Both the position numbers and the translations under genes were made by a program. The notes under the pieces were generated by a model, which did not search any database, was not told where the DNA came from, and saw nothing but the letters and a program-made list of their open reading frames with translations. From Medicago truncatula (lineage: Eukaryota > Streptophyta > Magnoliopsida > Fabales > Fabaceae), in contig NC_053049.1 of NCBI RefSeq assembly GCF_003473485.1, positions 31,641,292 through 31,705,291 on the forward strand: DNA of 64,000 nucleotides. The letters are read 5' to 3'. The first letter of the stretch is position 1; every line of letters starts with the position of its first letter. This document shows, piece after piece, positions 46,937 through 57,650 of the stretch.

Positions 46937-49340
46937 AAATTAAAATGGGTCACGATAATTTTGTTGGATTACATATTGTAACAAACACTATGATGTAATT
47001 TTGATAACAAATTAAATGAAGTTTTTAGTCCAACATTATTCTCATTTTTAAATATAAATTAAAGGACTAACATGACACAAAAAATTATGTTTCCGACTTT
47101 ATATTAATCAAGTTAAATGAACTCTATTGTAATTCTGCTTATTTTTTAATTTTTTCTTAACCACATTATTTAATATTTAGAAATATTATTTTGAAGTTAA
47201 TTAAGTTATTACCTTTCGAATTTATAATTGGGTATTTTTCATGCATATATTCATACAGGGTCATCCAAAAAGACCACAAGGGTATAACTAAATGGGTAAT
47301 TTCAGTGATAATCATCAAGTTTGGAGCTTATATGGTGAATCATGTCCCGAAGAATCAATTCCAATTGGAAGAACAAAAGAGCAAGACATATTAAGAGCCG
47401 GCTCTATTAGCAAATTTGGAAGAAAATTAAATCAAATTAAAATGGACAGCAATACCATTGAACATGAGGTATGCAATCACAAAAATCGTACATATATACA
47501 TACATATATATCCAACGTAGCAATTTCGATTTCATTTATTTAAATCTTTGCTCTGACTATTTTTATCTTCTAAAACAAGAAACTTAACCACAAACCAATA
47601 TTAGATTTAATTGTTCTCCAAATTAAACCTTATGATATTGTTGAAAATGAAATAATGCAGCATTCAATAGGGTATGTGACTGGGAATTACAAAGGAGCAA
47701 AGGCTGACATAAATGTGTGGGTCCCCAATGTGGAGATCGAAGGAGAATTCAGCTTGGCTCAAATATGGATTTTATCTGATCCATTTGGAGATGACCGTAA
47801 CACCATTGAAGCTGGTTGGCAGGCATGCTAAATATTATTCTCATTAGTTAATCCATTCATTTCCATAACTTTTTTTTGGTTAAATTATTATTTTTTAAAA
47901 TATTTCAAATTTCGTTTTTAATTTCTCTAAAAGATTTCTGCAAGTTTTAATCCCACAAATATTTTATGTCACGATTTTGTGTCTCTGTTTTTAAGCAAAA
48001 TCACGTGTATCATTTACGATTTTGAATTATTTTTCACAGTCATGTGTAGTACATTATATTCCTTTTATTTTATATGTCGGGGTAATGTTCTTTGCATTAC
48101 TCTTGTTTAAAAAAAATAAAAGATAGTTAGAATTAAAGTCAACACTTTTATTGATGTCATAATTTTGTATTTTAGCAAATCAAGCTAAACTCAAGTATAA
48201 TATTTATATATGCAGGTCTTCCCACAACTCTATGGAGACAACCGCCCTAGATTGTTTATTTACTGGACGGTAAGTAAATTGATTGAACAAAGATCAGGTG
48301 AAAAAGTATACTAGCACTATGTTCTTGTACAATATTATATATTATTTGTGGGAAATGCTAACCGGTGTTCCCGGAGCATTGATTAAGGATATAAAAAAAG
48401 AAATTATATAGTAGTTAATGCATTAAATTTGTGTAATTAATTTATAATAAAATCAAAAATAGGTTCCTTTTATGATAATAATTTCCTTTTATAGGATGCT
48501 TAACCAGTGTCCCGGGAACACCGGTTAGCATGACCCATACTTTGTATGTAATATGCACATTAACAAAAAAAATAATGATAACTAATCACTTAAAAACAAT
48601 AATAACTAGTTCAATTGAGTAAGTAAATGATTAATTAACAACAAAAGTTATATTTTCTAAATAAATTAACCATAATTTTTAACATGAATTGATTAGTTCA
48701 TCTACTCAATTAAATTAACTATATTTTTACACGTGATTTACCAAGTGTTGTTAGTATTTAAAAAATTGGTGTTGTTGTACAAAAGAAAAATGATTATGAT
48801 TATAATTAATTGCAGGCTGATGGATATAAAAATACTGGGTGCTACAATTTACTATGTCCAGGGTTTGTTCAAACTAACAAAAATGTTGTAATTGGAGGTA
48901 CAATTACTCCAACTTCTACATATAATGGAGGACAATTTGAAATTACCTTACTGATCTGGAAGGATCAAGACAATGGGAACTGGTGGTTTGGATATGGAAC
49001 TGAAATAGTTGGGTATTGGCCATCCTCTTTATTCACACAGTTCAATGATAATGCACATGCAATTCAGTTTGGTGGAGAAATAGTGAATTCAAAATCAAAA
49101 GGGTCTCATACTTCCACCCAAATGGGTAGTGGACATTTTGCTGAGGAGAATTATGGAAAAGCTGCATATTTTAAGTATTTGCAAGTTGTGAAATCTGATA
49201 ACTCCTTCCATCCATTGTCAGAAGATCCCAAGTATATAGCAAATAAACCAAATTGTTATAATATAAAAGGAGGGAGTAGTAAAGACTGGGGAAAATACTT
49301 TTTCTATGGTGGACCTGGCAGGAATGAGAATTGTCCTTGA

Positions 49341-50255
49341 GTTATTATTATTTATTATATAGAAAATCTTTCAAAAAATAATAATATAGAATTAAAATAA
49401 TCAAAATCTCTTTTGCGTTTTTATTTATTCAGGTGACTTATTCTTATGTTATCCATTGGTGATACTATTACCAATTGGACTCTTTGTAATTGTGTAAAGA
49501 GAATCACTTATTTTATAATTCTAATCAGTCCTCCCATATTTCTTTCATGGAGAATGCTACAGTGCTACAAAAATATTGGTTAAACAAATATCACAATTAA
49601 GGTATAATATTTTACGGGTTTTGATTTCAGTTTTTTTTTTTTTGGCATTTTCAATTTCTTTTTTGGTTTTTCAGTATAGTTTTATTTTTGTTTCAAACTT
49701 TTAACTATGATTTATTGACCCATAACCTTTTAACTCTACTTGGATATTGGAATATTTTCTTACCAGATAAAATTACAAAAATTATGCATGTAGGCAAGGG
49801 AATCACATGTTTTTAGAATGCCAACGCCAGTACAATTCTACAATAGTTGTGTTAAGACATTGATATATGTGGCACTCAAATATGTAGAGCAGAATCAAAG
49901 CAGCAAATCAACTGGGACGTAATCACCGGATAGTTTGGAGGATTATGCACTGGCTGTTCACAATGGGATTGGAGCTTCAATCACCAAAAAATTAAAGATG
50001 ACTTTATAGTCAAGATTGACTAGCTGAATGAGAGGCCATATCCTAATTAGGATTCAACTTGCTAAATGAAAGATTAATTAACTTGATTATCATGATTATA
50101 ATCATATTTTGTTTGATGTTATGTTTAAATTAGTTTATTTTATGAATTGTAATGATTTACAAACTTCTTATATGATTAAGGTACTTTGGAGCAGGTAGTT
50201 TTGATTATTTTAACTAAACAAATGTTCTATTTTCTTTTTAAGTTACTTTCATATA
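49341..50255. other. 3' region of neprosin C and spacer
   Basis: Probable 3' UTR to about 49520, then AT-rich DNA. No gene, repeat unit or RNA is supported. Confidence 0.4.
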
Positions 50256-50265
50256 TATATCAAAT

Positions 50266-50693
50266 GACTAATACCTCAAATTCGTCCTTGAATTTTGAAA
50301 AATCGGTCAATTTCGTCCCTGAATTTTTCGAAATATCAAATTAGTCCCTGAATTTACAAAATGTCAATCAAATTAGTCCCTCCATTAAGTTGGTCTGTTA
50401 ACGGAGGTGACGTGTCACGTTAACCTCTGACAAAGCTTACCACGTCAGATGCCACGCAAGCAAGGACCAAACTGATTGATTTACACAAAATTTCGAAGGA
50501 CGAAATTGATGGATTTACACAAAATTTCCAAGGGTCAAATTGATGGATTTTCAGAAAATTGGCAACGGCTCTTTCCCTTCTTTGTGAGTAACGGCTCTTT
50601 CTCCACTTCCTCATTAAGGGCTATTTCTTCCCCAAATATATAAATTTGGAACCCTAATGTTATAATTCTTTACATAAAGTTCAAAATCCCCAA
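50266..50693 (+). repeat. Left terminal inverted repeat of the MULE
   Basis: 428 bp, matching 51964-52391 inverted with scattered differences. It includes GACGTGTCACGTTAACCTCT and TATAAATTTGGAACCC; the latter, TATA-like, probably belonged to the transposase promoter and its mirror image to that of the GRF gene. Confidence 0.88.
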
Positions 50694-50960
50694 TGTGGAA
50701 GATGTGGATTAATGGGACATAACTCAAGAAGTTGTGCAAAGCAAGGTGTGGCTAGGAGACCAAAGAATTGGATTGACACTGAGCCTGAAGAACAAGTACA
50801 AAGTAATGTGGCAAGTGTGGAAACTGTTGTTGAGAATGTTGCTACTGAGGTGCAACAAGAGGATGTTGTTAGAGTTCCAAATCCAAATTACGGGCCATCC
50901 GCTTCTACTCAACCCCAATACATGGAGTTTATCCCAACTCTAGGATTTCTAAAACAGTGA
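50686..50960 (+). pseudogene. MULE transposase C-terminal remnant (CCHC knuckle)
   Basis: The open frame NPQCGRCGLMGHNSRSC contains Cys-x2-Cys-x4-His-x4-Cys, the zinc knuckle near the C-terminus of MuDR-type transposases. It is followed by a polar tail and a stop at 50958-50960. The DDE domain is absent. A protein starting at ATG 50712 would lack half the knuckle, so no function is expected. Confidence 0.75.
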
Positions 50961-51443
50961 TGCATGTTTTAATTATGCTTTTGAACTAGTTTATTAATGC
51001 TTTTTTGACTATGTACTGTTGTTTTTTTGGCTATGTAATGACTTATTAACATCGAATATTGACTTATGATATAATGCAAATGTTTGTCTTTTTATAATCA
51101 AAGTGTTTGTCTTTTACTTTTTACTTTGTTCAGCAAATGTATGCACAAATGATCAAATTGATTTCTGTTATGATAATTCAAGGACCAATTTGATGGTATT
51201 TTCACTAATTTGAGGATCGAAATGACGGATATGAATATAATTCAAGGACCAATGTGATTGAATTTTTTTGACAGAAAGGTTTGATTCATTCATTGACAAC
51301 CTCTTTTCATTACAACATTACATGGACTTGACACAATACAATAGCATTTTAAATAACTCAACCAAACAAAATACTCCTATCAATAACTTAATCAACCTAA
51401 GCTTACTTCCTACACAATCAACTTTATCCACCAACCTTGCCCT

Positions 51444-51836
51444 TCAAACCTCTTCTCTGCCCCTATCATTTGGCTTCTCGATCAACCTTGCATTTCTTCC
51501 ATGACCAGCACCATTGTTTTTAAAATAGCCTAATTCTTCAGCTTCATCAACCCACACAAAAAAATTACAATTTTCACAATCATCCTATACAATCAAAAGA
51601 CAAAATCAGTATAATTTAAACAAAACATTCATACATCAAATAACCATTGTTAAACAAACCTTATGCAGAGGGCAAGCATAGAAAAGCCTTCCTGGGTTAC
51701 TAAGAGTGTTTGCTCTTCTTGCAACACATATTCTAGGACACCAACATTGAAGCTCTCTCACATCATCATTGTACATAGAGCTTGAAGATGAATACCGGTT
51801 GTTGTAGTTGTTTTTGCCCATTCGCGCACCACCCAT
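51444..51836 (-). CDS. GRF-type zinc-finger protein of the MULE, 2 exons, 105 aa
   Basis: Exons on the - strand are 51836-51660 and 51584-51444; the intron is GT-AG, phase 0. The zf-GRF pattern is complete: CWCPRICVARRANTLSNPGR, LFYACPLHK, then after the intron DDCENCNFFVWVDE. GRF fingers bind single-stranded nucleic acid in other proteins. In legume genomes such short GRF proteins are common in repeats; here the gene is wholly inside a MULE and next to its right TIR, so it is probably the element's accessory gene. The N-terminus is Asn/Ser-rich. Role in transposition is inferred from position. Confidence 0.78.
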
Positions 51837-51963
51837 CAATTCTAAACACTGAATCTACAAGGCAGACCACTTGATTTATGAATTTCGAATTTAATCAAAA
51901 AAATTAGGGTTCTAAGTTTTTTGAATTGGGGAAGAAATTTTACATGAATTCATGGAAGAAATT

Positions 51964-52391
51964 TTGGGGATTTTGAACTCTATGTAAGGAATTATAACAT
52001 TAGGGTTCCAAATTTATATATTTGGAGAAGAAATAACCCTTAATGAGGAAGTGGAGAAAGAGCCGTTACTCACAAAGAAGAGAAAGAGCTGTTGCCAATT
52101 TTCTGAAAATCCATCAATTTGGTCCTTGGAAATTTTGTGTAAATCCATCAATTTCGTCCTTCGAAATTTTGTGTAAATCAATCAGTTTGGTCCCTGCTTG
52201 CGTGACATCTGACGTGGTAAGCTTTGTCAGAGGTTAACGTGACACGTCACCTCCGTTAACAGACCAACTTAACGGAGGGACTAATTTGATTGATATTTTG
52301 TAAATTCAGGGACTAATTTGATATTTCGAAAAATTTAGGGACGAAATTGGCCGATTTTTCAAAATTCAAGGACGAATTTGAGGTATTAGTC
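51964..52391 (-). repeat. Right terminal inverted repeat of the MULE
   Basis: Inverted partner of 50266-50693. Ends AATTTGAGGTATTAGTC at 52391, next to the target duplication. Confidence 0.88.
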
Positions 52392-53300
52392 TATATCAAA
52401 TGGTGGTATATTTAGGAGGGTTATTAATTGTTTAACTCTAAATTAAAACAGGCTTGCATATAGTGATAAGCACTACCAGAAATTCTCTATTTCCCTGCGG
52501 ATTTTCATGCGGAAAACAATCCGCAGCAATACCTGAGGATTTTGCTGCTGATATCGTGAGTACCTTACAATGTTTCCTGCGGATACAGATACCAGAGGAA
52601 AATCCGCAGGTAAAGTTTATTTTGCTGAGGATTTTCTTGCGGATCTATTCACGAATATTATTTCAACGTTTCCATTGGAAATTCCGCAGGTATTACTGCG
52701 GATTTTACTGCGGTTTTCATATGGTCTTTCCTGGGTTTGTTTAGTTTGTTTTTTTATTTTTTCATTGAATTTTAAATTTTTAAATTTTAGATATGGAATA
52801 TGTAATTATAGATTTAATCCCTGTTTTCAGATGACATGGATTCAGATTACCATTGATAGGTTACTACTCATCCTACTCTCACGTGTTTGGCTGAACCATG
52901 TGTGACCGATCCTCTTTATAAATATTTCCTCTTTGCTATTTTAGGAACTGCTTTCTTGGTTACTTTTTTTTTATCATGGTTTAAATCTTTTTGATGTCTA
53001 CATCATACTTAAAACTGATTTCATGAATAAATAAATGTTGGTTTCTCGAGGGAAATCGGTTATGTCAAGTCTGATTGTTTATTTTATCTACATTGGCAGT
53101 GGCAGCATTTGTGGCTAAGTTTATGAGCGTCTACAATTGATTTTCCTCAGTAAATAAATAATGAAAGTAACACTTATTGTATACAATGATTATTTTATTG
53201 TCTGTTTAATGATTCTAAGCTGTCTTTATTTTACTTCTTTCTGATAATCGATCTTTCTGGAACTACATGTTAACATTAGTATAATTATGACCTCTTTTAG

Positions 53301-54650
53301 AGAAGGGTTGATGTCCTATAAACAATTCATTCAGGAGCTTGAGGATGATATGCTACCAACTGAAGCAGAACATAGGTAAGTTGTGGAAAATAATCTTTTG
53401 CACTATGTCTGAGAGTTCGAGTTATGTAAGAAATTTTCATATCTTCATTGACAAATGACTTCTGATTGATTTTTCTAGGTATCAACAATACAAATCAGAG
53501 TATATTTCTACACAAAAAAGAGCTTATTTCAATGCTCATAAGGATGAGGAGTGATACATATCTTTATATTCTCTATTCTCTAACAATCTGTAGTTTTCAA
53601 TCTTTAAATGTTTACTGTCAAACTATGAATTGCCGTATTTTTGGATGTCCACACAATCTGATGTTGAATTCCGTTTCTCGTTTTGCTTTTTATATAGGTT
53701 GAAAGATAAATATCATCCAACAAATTTGCTTACAGTCATTGAAAGGTAATTATTACTTTTTTTATTTCAATTTTAGAGTTCTATTGAAAAGCATAACGTA
53801 TTGTCCTGCTAATCTTAATAGATCATTTTTATTTTTGTGAGGGGTTCTTACTAGATAGATAGGTGGATTCTAATTTTTATTTCTTCATATCTTTTAGGCG
53901 AATGAAAGTGCTCGACAGCTGGTAAAGGATTTTTTGCTTGATTTGCAAAGTGGAACATTAGATCTGTAAGTTCTTGTCCTCGTTTTTACTTACTCTTGTT
54001 TGTGCGATCAATTTGGCCTTCCCTGTTCATACTTTTGCATATTTTGTGTTACAACCAATGCAGAAATCCGGGTTTAAGTGCCTCTTTATCCAGCAATTTA
54101 GGGCAAGCTAGCGAGCCTAATTCAGAGGAGGAAGCAGACGACAAACGAAGAAGAGATGGGTGGGGTTCTAATAAAAAAGTGATTTCGTAGCTGATCCAAA
54201 GACTCATCCTGTCAGTTCTAAACGTAGACGAATATAAGCATATGTTCAACAGGCTCAGGCCCTTGTTCGCAAGCTTGACACAGAAAAGAGGATTGGAGAT
54301 AATATTTTATGCAGCAGTGATCACAACAAAACTGATGACAAGTATCACAATGGATCTGTGGGTCCCACAGTCATTATATGAGGCCTAACATATGTTAAGG
54401 GTTTAGAAGGTGTTGAGCTTTTGGACATACCGATTACATATATGTGGCAAATTCATAGTTTAGATTATCATGATTGAGACAAATGAGGCTAAGGGTTTTA
54501 GGCATGTGAGGCCAGAAAGAACAGGGCATGAAGAAGCAGGTAAATCAGGGTCTGAATGGGAGAAGAAACTTGACTTATTTTGGCAGGGCAGGTTGAATGG
54601 TCAGGATCCATTGGAAGTAATAGCTGCTAAGGAGAACATAGATGCTCCAT
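53301..54650 (+). pseudogene. SERRATE (SE/ARS2) gene fragment captured by the CACTA element
   Basis: SERRATE is a zinc-finger protein acting with DCL1 and HYL1 in miRNA processing and with the cap-binding complex. Exon-like blocks show its conserved middle: MSYKQFIQELEDDMLPTEAE (53310-53375), YKSEYISTQKRAYFNAHKDE (53479-53553), KYHPTNLLTVIER (53701-53746), VKDFLLDLQSGTLDL, GQASEPNSEEEADDKRRRDG, QAQALVRKLDTEKRI, VKGLEGVELLDI and WEKKLDLFWQGRLNGQDPLE. The donor after the second block is AT instead of GT, a base is missing after VIER (frameshift), and several stops follow. The start and the zinc-finger end are absent. It cannot make SERRATE; an intact copy is expected elsewhere. Confidence 0.85.
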
Positions 54651-54784
54651 TGGATATGATTCCGTGGAATTTGAAGATTAAAGAGAAAGGACAGCCTGGA
54701 CATGGTTCGAGATTGTATGATGATAGTGCTATGGAGAATTTGATGAAGAGTGTTGAGGTTGTGAGTAGGTTTAGGGAGAGTTAG
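54470..54784 (+). other. Chimeric open frame SERRATE-aminoacylase (104 aa)
   Basis: An uninterrupted frame from ATG 54470 to TAG 54782-54784 spans the junction of the two captured genes. About 58 codons come from SERRATE (ETNEAKGFRHVRPER onward) and about 43 from aminoacylase-1. No promoter evidence; listed because the junction is in frame. Confidence 0.55.
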
Positions 54785-54875
54785 TTTGTTGTTGTTAAGG
54801 CTGGGAAGGCGTTGAATTCCGAGGTTGTTTCGGTTAATCCTGTTGATGTTAAGGCTGGAGTTCCTACTCATGATG
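54650..54875 (+). pseudogene. Aminoacylase-1 fragment joined to the SERRATE fragment
   Basis: The frame continues from SERRATE into IPWNLKIKEKGQPGHGSRLY, DDSAMENLMKSVEVVSRFRE and, past a stop at 54782-54784, VVKAGKALNSEVVSVNPVDV and KAGVPTHD. This matches the dimerisation-domain region of plant aminoacylase-1 (M20 peptidase family), where GxPGHGS is conserved. The metal-binding catalytic residues of the family lie outside the piece. One captured exon, without function on its own. Confidence 0.75.
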
Positions 54876-55545
54876 TGAGTCTAGCATTTCATCATAACAT
54901 CGTTAATTTTTTACAGTGCGATTTGATTGAATACATATGTAAAAATCATTGATGCCACTTTGTTATTTTAATATCTAGATAAATATGTATACGGTGAAAT
55001 GTGATTGGATGTATGTATGTGTAAGATGTTTATAACTTAAATCCATTTGTTATATTTATAATACGTTTTGATTGGATGTGTGTGTGAAATCACTATAAGG
55101 TGTTTATGTCCTGCGGTACATCCATGATTGAAGATAATTTGTATTAATCCATTCATTAATAGAAAATGATCAAAAAATTGTAAATATGAACCAGTAAATT
55201 TCCTGCGGATTGGTTCAGTATAGGAATTACCTGCTGAAAAAGCTTTGCTGCGGCCTGCGGAATTTGCTGCGGAATTGCATGTGGTACGTTCGCAGAAAAC
55301 GATCACGGGCAGGGGAACCTCTCCCACTTTGATCAAATATTTCCTGCGGATATTATTGTCTTCCCAAGAAATAATTACCCACGAAGGTACGAAGGTATTA
55401 CCTGGGAGTGCAAATCCTTGGTAAACTCCGCAGGAAACATGCGTCCTGCGGATTTATCATAAGATTCCGGTGGAAATTCCGCAGGAAAATTGAGAGTTTC
55501 TAGTTGTGAATTAGGCTTCTAGAAGGCATAAAGTTCATTAAAATT

Positions 55546-56043
55546 AGGGTTAAATAAGTAACTTGTCCCTCTAAAATACCAACATTTTATTTTAGTCCCT
55601 CTAAAATATTCATTAGGCTTTTGGTTCCTCTAAAAGTTTTTATCTATGAAATTAATTCATATTTTCTATTCAACTCATGTCTAACCTTCGTATTTTCAAT
55701 GAAATTTTTCAGAAAAAGGTAGAATATTATGACAATTTAAAAAAAAATAGATTTTTTTTTTTAAAAACACGAATTAAATATGAATTTTTATGTTTTTGGT
55801 GCTAAAAAATTCATATTAAAATCATGTTATGTTAAAAAATTAAAATATTGTCATGATTTAATTTTCTACACATTTTTGGAAAATTTCATTAAAAAATATG
55901 AAGGTTAGACATGAGTTGACTAAAAAATATGGATTAATTTCATGAATGAAAATTTTTGGAGGGACCGAAAACCTAAGAAATTTTTTAGAGGGACTAAAAT
56001 CAAATGTTGATAATTTTAGGGGACAATTTACTTATTTAACCCT
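55546..56043. mobile_element. Foldback MITE
   Basis: Left end AGGGTTAAATAAGTAACTTG pairs with right end CAATTTACTTATTTAACCCT. Internal pairs include CAACTCATGTCTAACCTTC / GAAGGTTAGACATGAGTTG and a central AATTCATATT hairpin shared with the element at 10413-10877. Confidence 0.82.
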
Positions 56044-56104
56044 TAAAATTATAAGAATAATATATACATACATCAATTTGGTTAAAAAACAATATGTTGG
56101 TATT

Positions 56105-56310
56105 TAGGCCCCGTTTGGTTTGAGCTTATGAAAAATAAGCTTTTGTTTTAATTTATAAGCTCCCACTAGCAAAAATCGTTTCTTCATTAACTGTTTTTTT
56201 TTTAATAAACTACCTTAAAAACTTATAAATAATACATAAAAGCTTATTTATTTGCATAAGCTGTTTTATATAATTAAGCTCTAAAATAAGTTAATCCAAA
56301 CGAGCCCCTA
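56105..56310. mobile_element. TIR MITE (GGCCCCGTTTGG family), complete
   Basis: Left terminus AGGCCCCGTTTGGTTTGAGC and right terminus CCAAACGAGCCCCT are inverted repeats about 200 bp apart; the interior is TAAGCTT-rich. A truncated relative lies at 31273-31455. Confidence 0.75.
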
Positions 56311-57465
56311 ATCTATAAATTATATGGCCATCATATATTTGACACCTTTTGGATAAAGGTGATCGTCACCTTTAATGTAGCACCTCATTGTTTATGAAAG
56401 ATCGAAAGTAATGGCCAAATTATGCATACTCCCTCCGGTTAATATTATAAGCAAAAAACTATATTTTAGATTTATTTAATAATTGATGTAATTGGTCTAT
56501 ATTTAATAATTGATATATCAAATATTTAATGGTCAAGATTTAAAAACCCTTAAATATATCATAAAATATATATTGAAGGGATCCTCATCTTTGGTGCTTA
56601 ACCCCCGACCATATCTAGGAATTTCCTCCTATCAATAAAAAATACATTAAATAATTGAAAAATATAACAAATTGGGATTTTATTTCTTTCTATAAAAATG
56701 TATTTGGAAATCAACTTTCAGTCAAGTCCGTTTATAAAAAATAAAACATAAATGGAAAACTACAACAAAATAATAGAAAATAAAATCATTTTTATATAAA
56801 AAAATGGTTACCAAATAAACAATTTGAAATCATTGAATAATTTTTCTCAGTAAACTTAATTAAAACAAAAAAAAATTGAATTTATTTTAATAAATTGAAT
56901 AAAAAGTATAAACTATTTATTTCTGACAACCCATTCAAGAAACTATTTAATAGAAATTTAATTACCAAATAGAATTTGATATAAATCTAATATTACATAA
57001 AGGTCGAACAATTAAATCACACTGATGTAATATTACACGAGTAGTTTACCACTCTATATCTGATTGTTAGATTGTAAGTGTATATTATATGGATTATCCA
57101 TGCAAAATTTTATACAAATATAAAATCATTTGATATTTTATTAAGACGCATTAAGCTTAGAGATGTTCAATAAAAATACATAAATCGTTAAATCTCTCCA
57201 AAAAAACATAAACCGATAATCTCTAAGATAAAAAAACATAAACCGTTAAATCGTTAAATCTCTTCAATAAAAATGATTTTTCTCTTCAATAAAAATGATT
57301 TTAAACATATGTAAAAAATTACGTATATAAAATTAAATTAAATTACATTTATATTAACCAAACTTATTTATGGAACAAATAGAAAAAGACGTGTTTAAGA
57401 TATTTCCTTAAAAGTTTAAATAAATATTTTTGACTGAAAAATCTTCTGACTACATAAAAAAATAT
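56311..57465. other. Spacer upstream of neprosin D
   Basis: AT-rich. A short MITE-like edge ACTCCCTCCGGTTAATATTATAAG occurs near 56430. Near 57170-57305 short direct repeats (CATAAACCG..TAATCTCT, CTCTTCAATAAAAATGATTTT twice) occur. No gene. Confidence 0.4.
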
Positions 57466-57515
57466 ATTAAATGATTACATACTTTTTTTTGAAGAAATTA
57501 AATGATTACATACTT
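57466..57515. repeat. Poly(T) micro-insertion with 19 bp direct repeats
   Basis: ATTAAATGATTACATACTT at 57466-57484 is exactly repeated at 57497-57515. The 12-base insert is six T plus GAAGAA; on the - strand TTCTTC plus poly(A). It lies about 200 bp before the neprosin D start. Confidence 0.88.
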
Positions 57516-57597
57516 GAATTATATAGTATAAAACTTTTGTATAGTGTGTGTGCACAATATACACACAGACACCTCTTTCGAGAAAAAAATAAAAAAT

Positions 57598-57599
<2 letters not shown>

Positions 57600-57629
<30 letters not shown>
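57600..57629. repeat. (AT)n microsatellite
   Basis: About 15 AT dinucleotides, between the micro-insertion and the conserved promoter block of neprosin D. Confidence 0.9.
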
Positions 57630-57630
<1 letters not shown>

Positions 57631-57650
57631 CAGTTTCCCTGATTTTCCAG

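Larger units (their letters stand above)
45672..49340 (+). pseudogene. Neprosin-type gene C, broken 5' half, intact peptidase half
   Basis: Exons by homology: 45672-45857, 45993-46047, 47259-47468, 47661-47822, 48216-48269, 48816-49340. Exon 1 has an intact signal peptide (IIIYLLLVSFVSPIYS). Exon 2 is 55 nt instead of 87: a 32 nt deletion shifts the frame. Exon 3 carries TAA at 47289-47291, where gene D has CAA, directly followed by ATG. From there exons are open: 59 codons to the end of exon 3, then the complete peptidase domain with [34 protein letters not shown] and GGPGRNENCP. Exons 6 and 7 are joined with no intron (junction 48962/48963). Intron 4 starts with GC instead of GT. Intron 2 has a LINE and a MITE. 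A 305 aa product without signal peptide could start at 47292; secretion would be lost. Confidence 0.82.
50256..52401. mobile_element. Mutator-like element derivative with 428 bp TIRs
   Basis: Element 50266-52391 is flanked by the exact 10 bp duplication TATATCAAAT (50256-50265 and 52392-52401). Its TIRs, 50266-50693 and 51964-52391, start GACTAATACCTCAAATTCGT and are nearly identical inverted copies. Inside are a transposase C-terminal piece (+) and a complete GRF zinc-finger gene (-), arranged tail to tail. The catalytic part of the transposase is missing: the left TIR is joined directly to the zinc knuckle at a CCCCAA sequence, so this is an internal-deletion derivative of an autonomous MULE. 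Good TIR identity suggests recent activity. Confidence 0.9.
52471..55508. mobile_element. CACTA-like element carrying host gene fragments
   Basis: It begins CACTACCAGAAATTCTCT and ends GAGAGTTTCTAGTTGTG, which is the imperfect inverted copy. Subterminal regions on both sides are dense in CCTGCGGA and TCCGCAGG motifs, as expected for transposase-binding repeats of CACTA elements. A 3 bp target duplication is imperfect (AAG / AAT). No transposase is present; the interior contains pieces of SERRATE and aminoacylase-1 including introns, so capture was at the DNA level. Confidence 0.75.

Noticed and set aside
54470..54784. Chimeric 104-codon frame as a functional gene
   Set aside because: No promoter, the SERRATE part upstream is full of lesions, and the aminoacylase part lacks the catalytic region. 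Kept as a noteworthy frame, not as a gene.
57230..57305. Further micro-insertion at CTCTTCAATAAAAATGATTTT
   Set aside because: The two copies are directly adjacent with no A or T run between them, so this is a simple tandem duplication.
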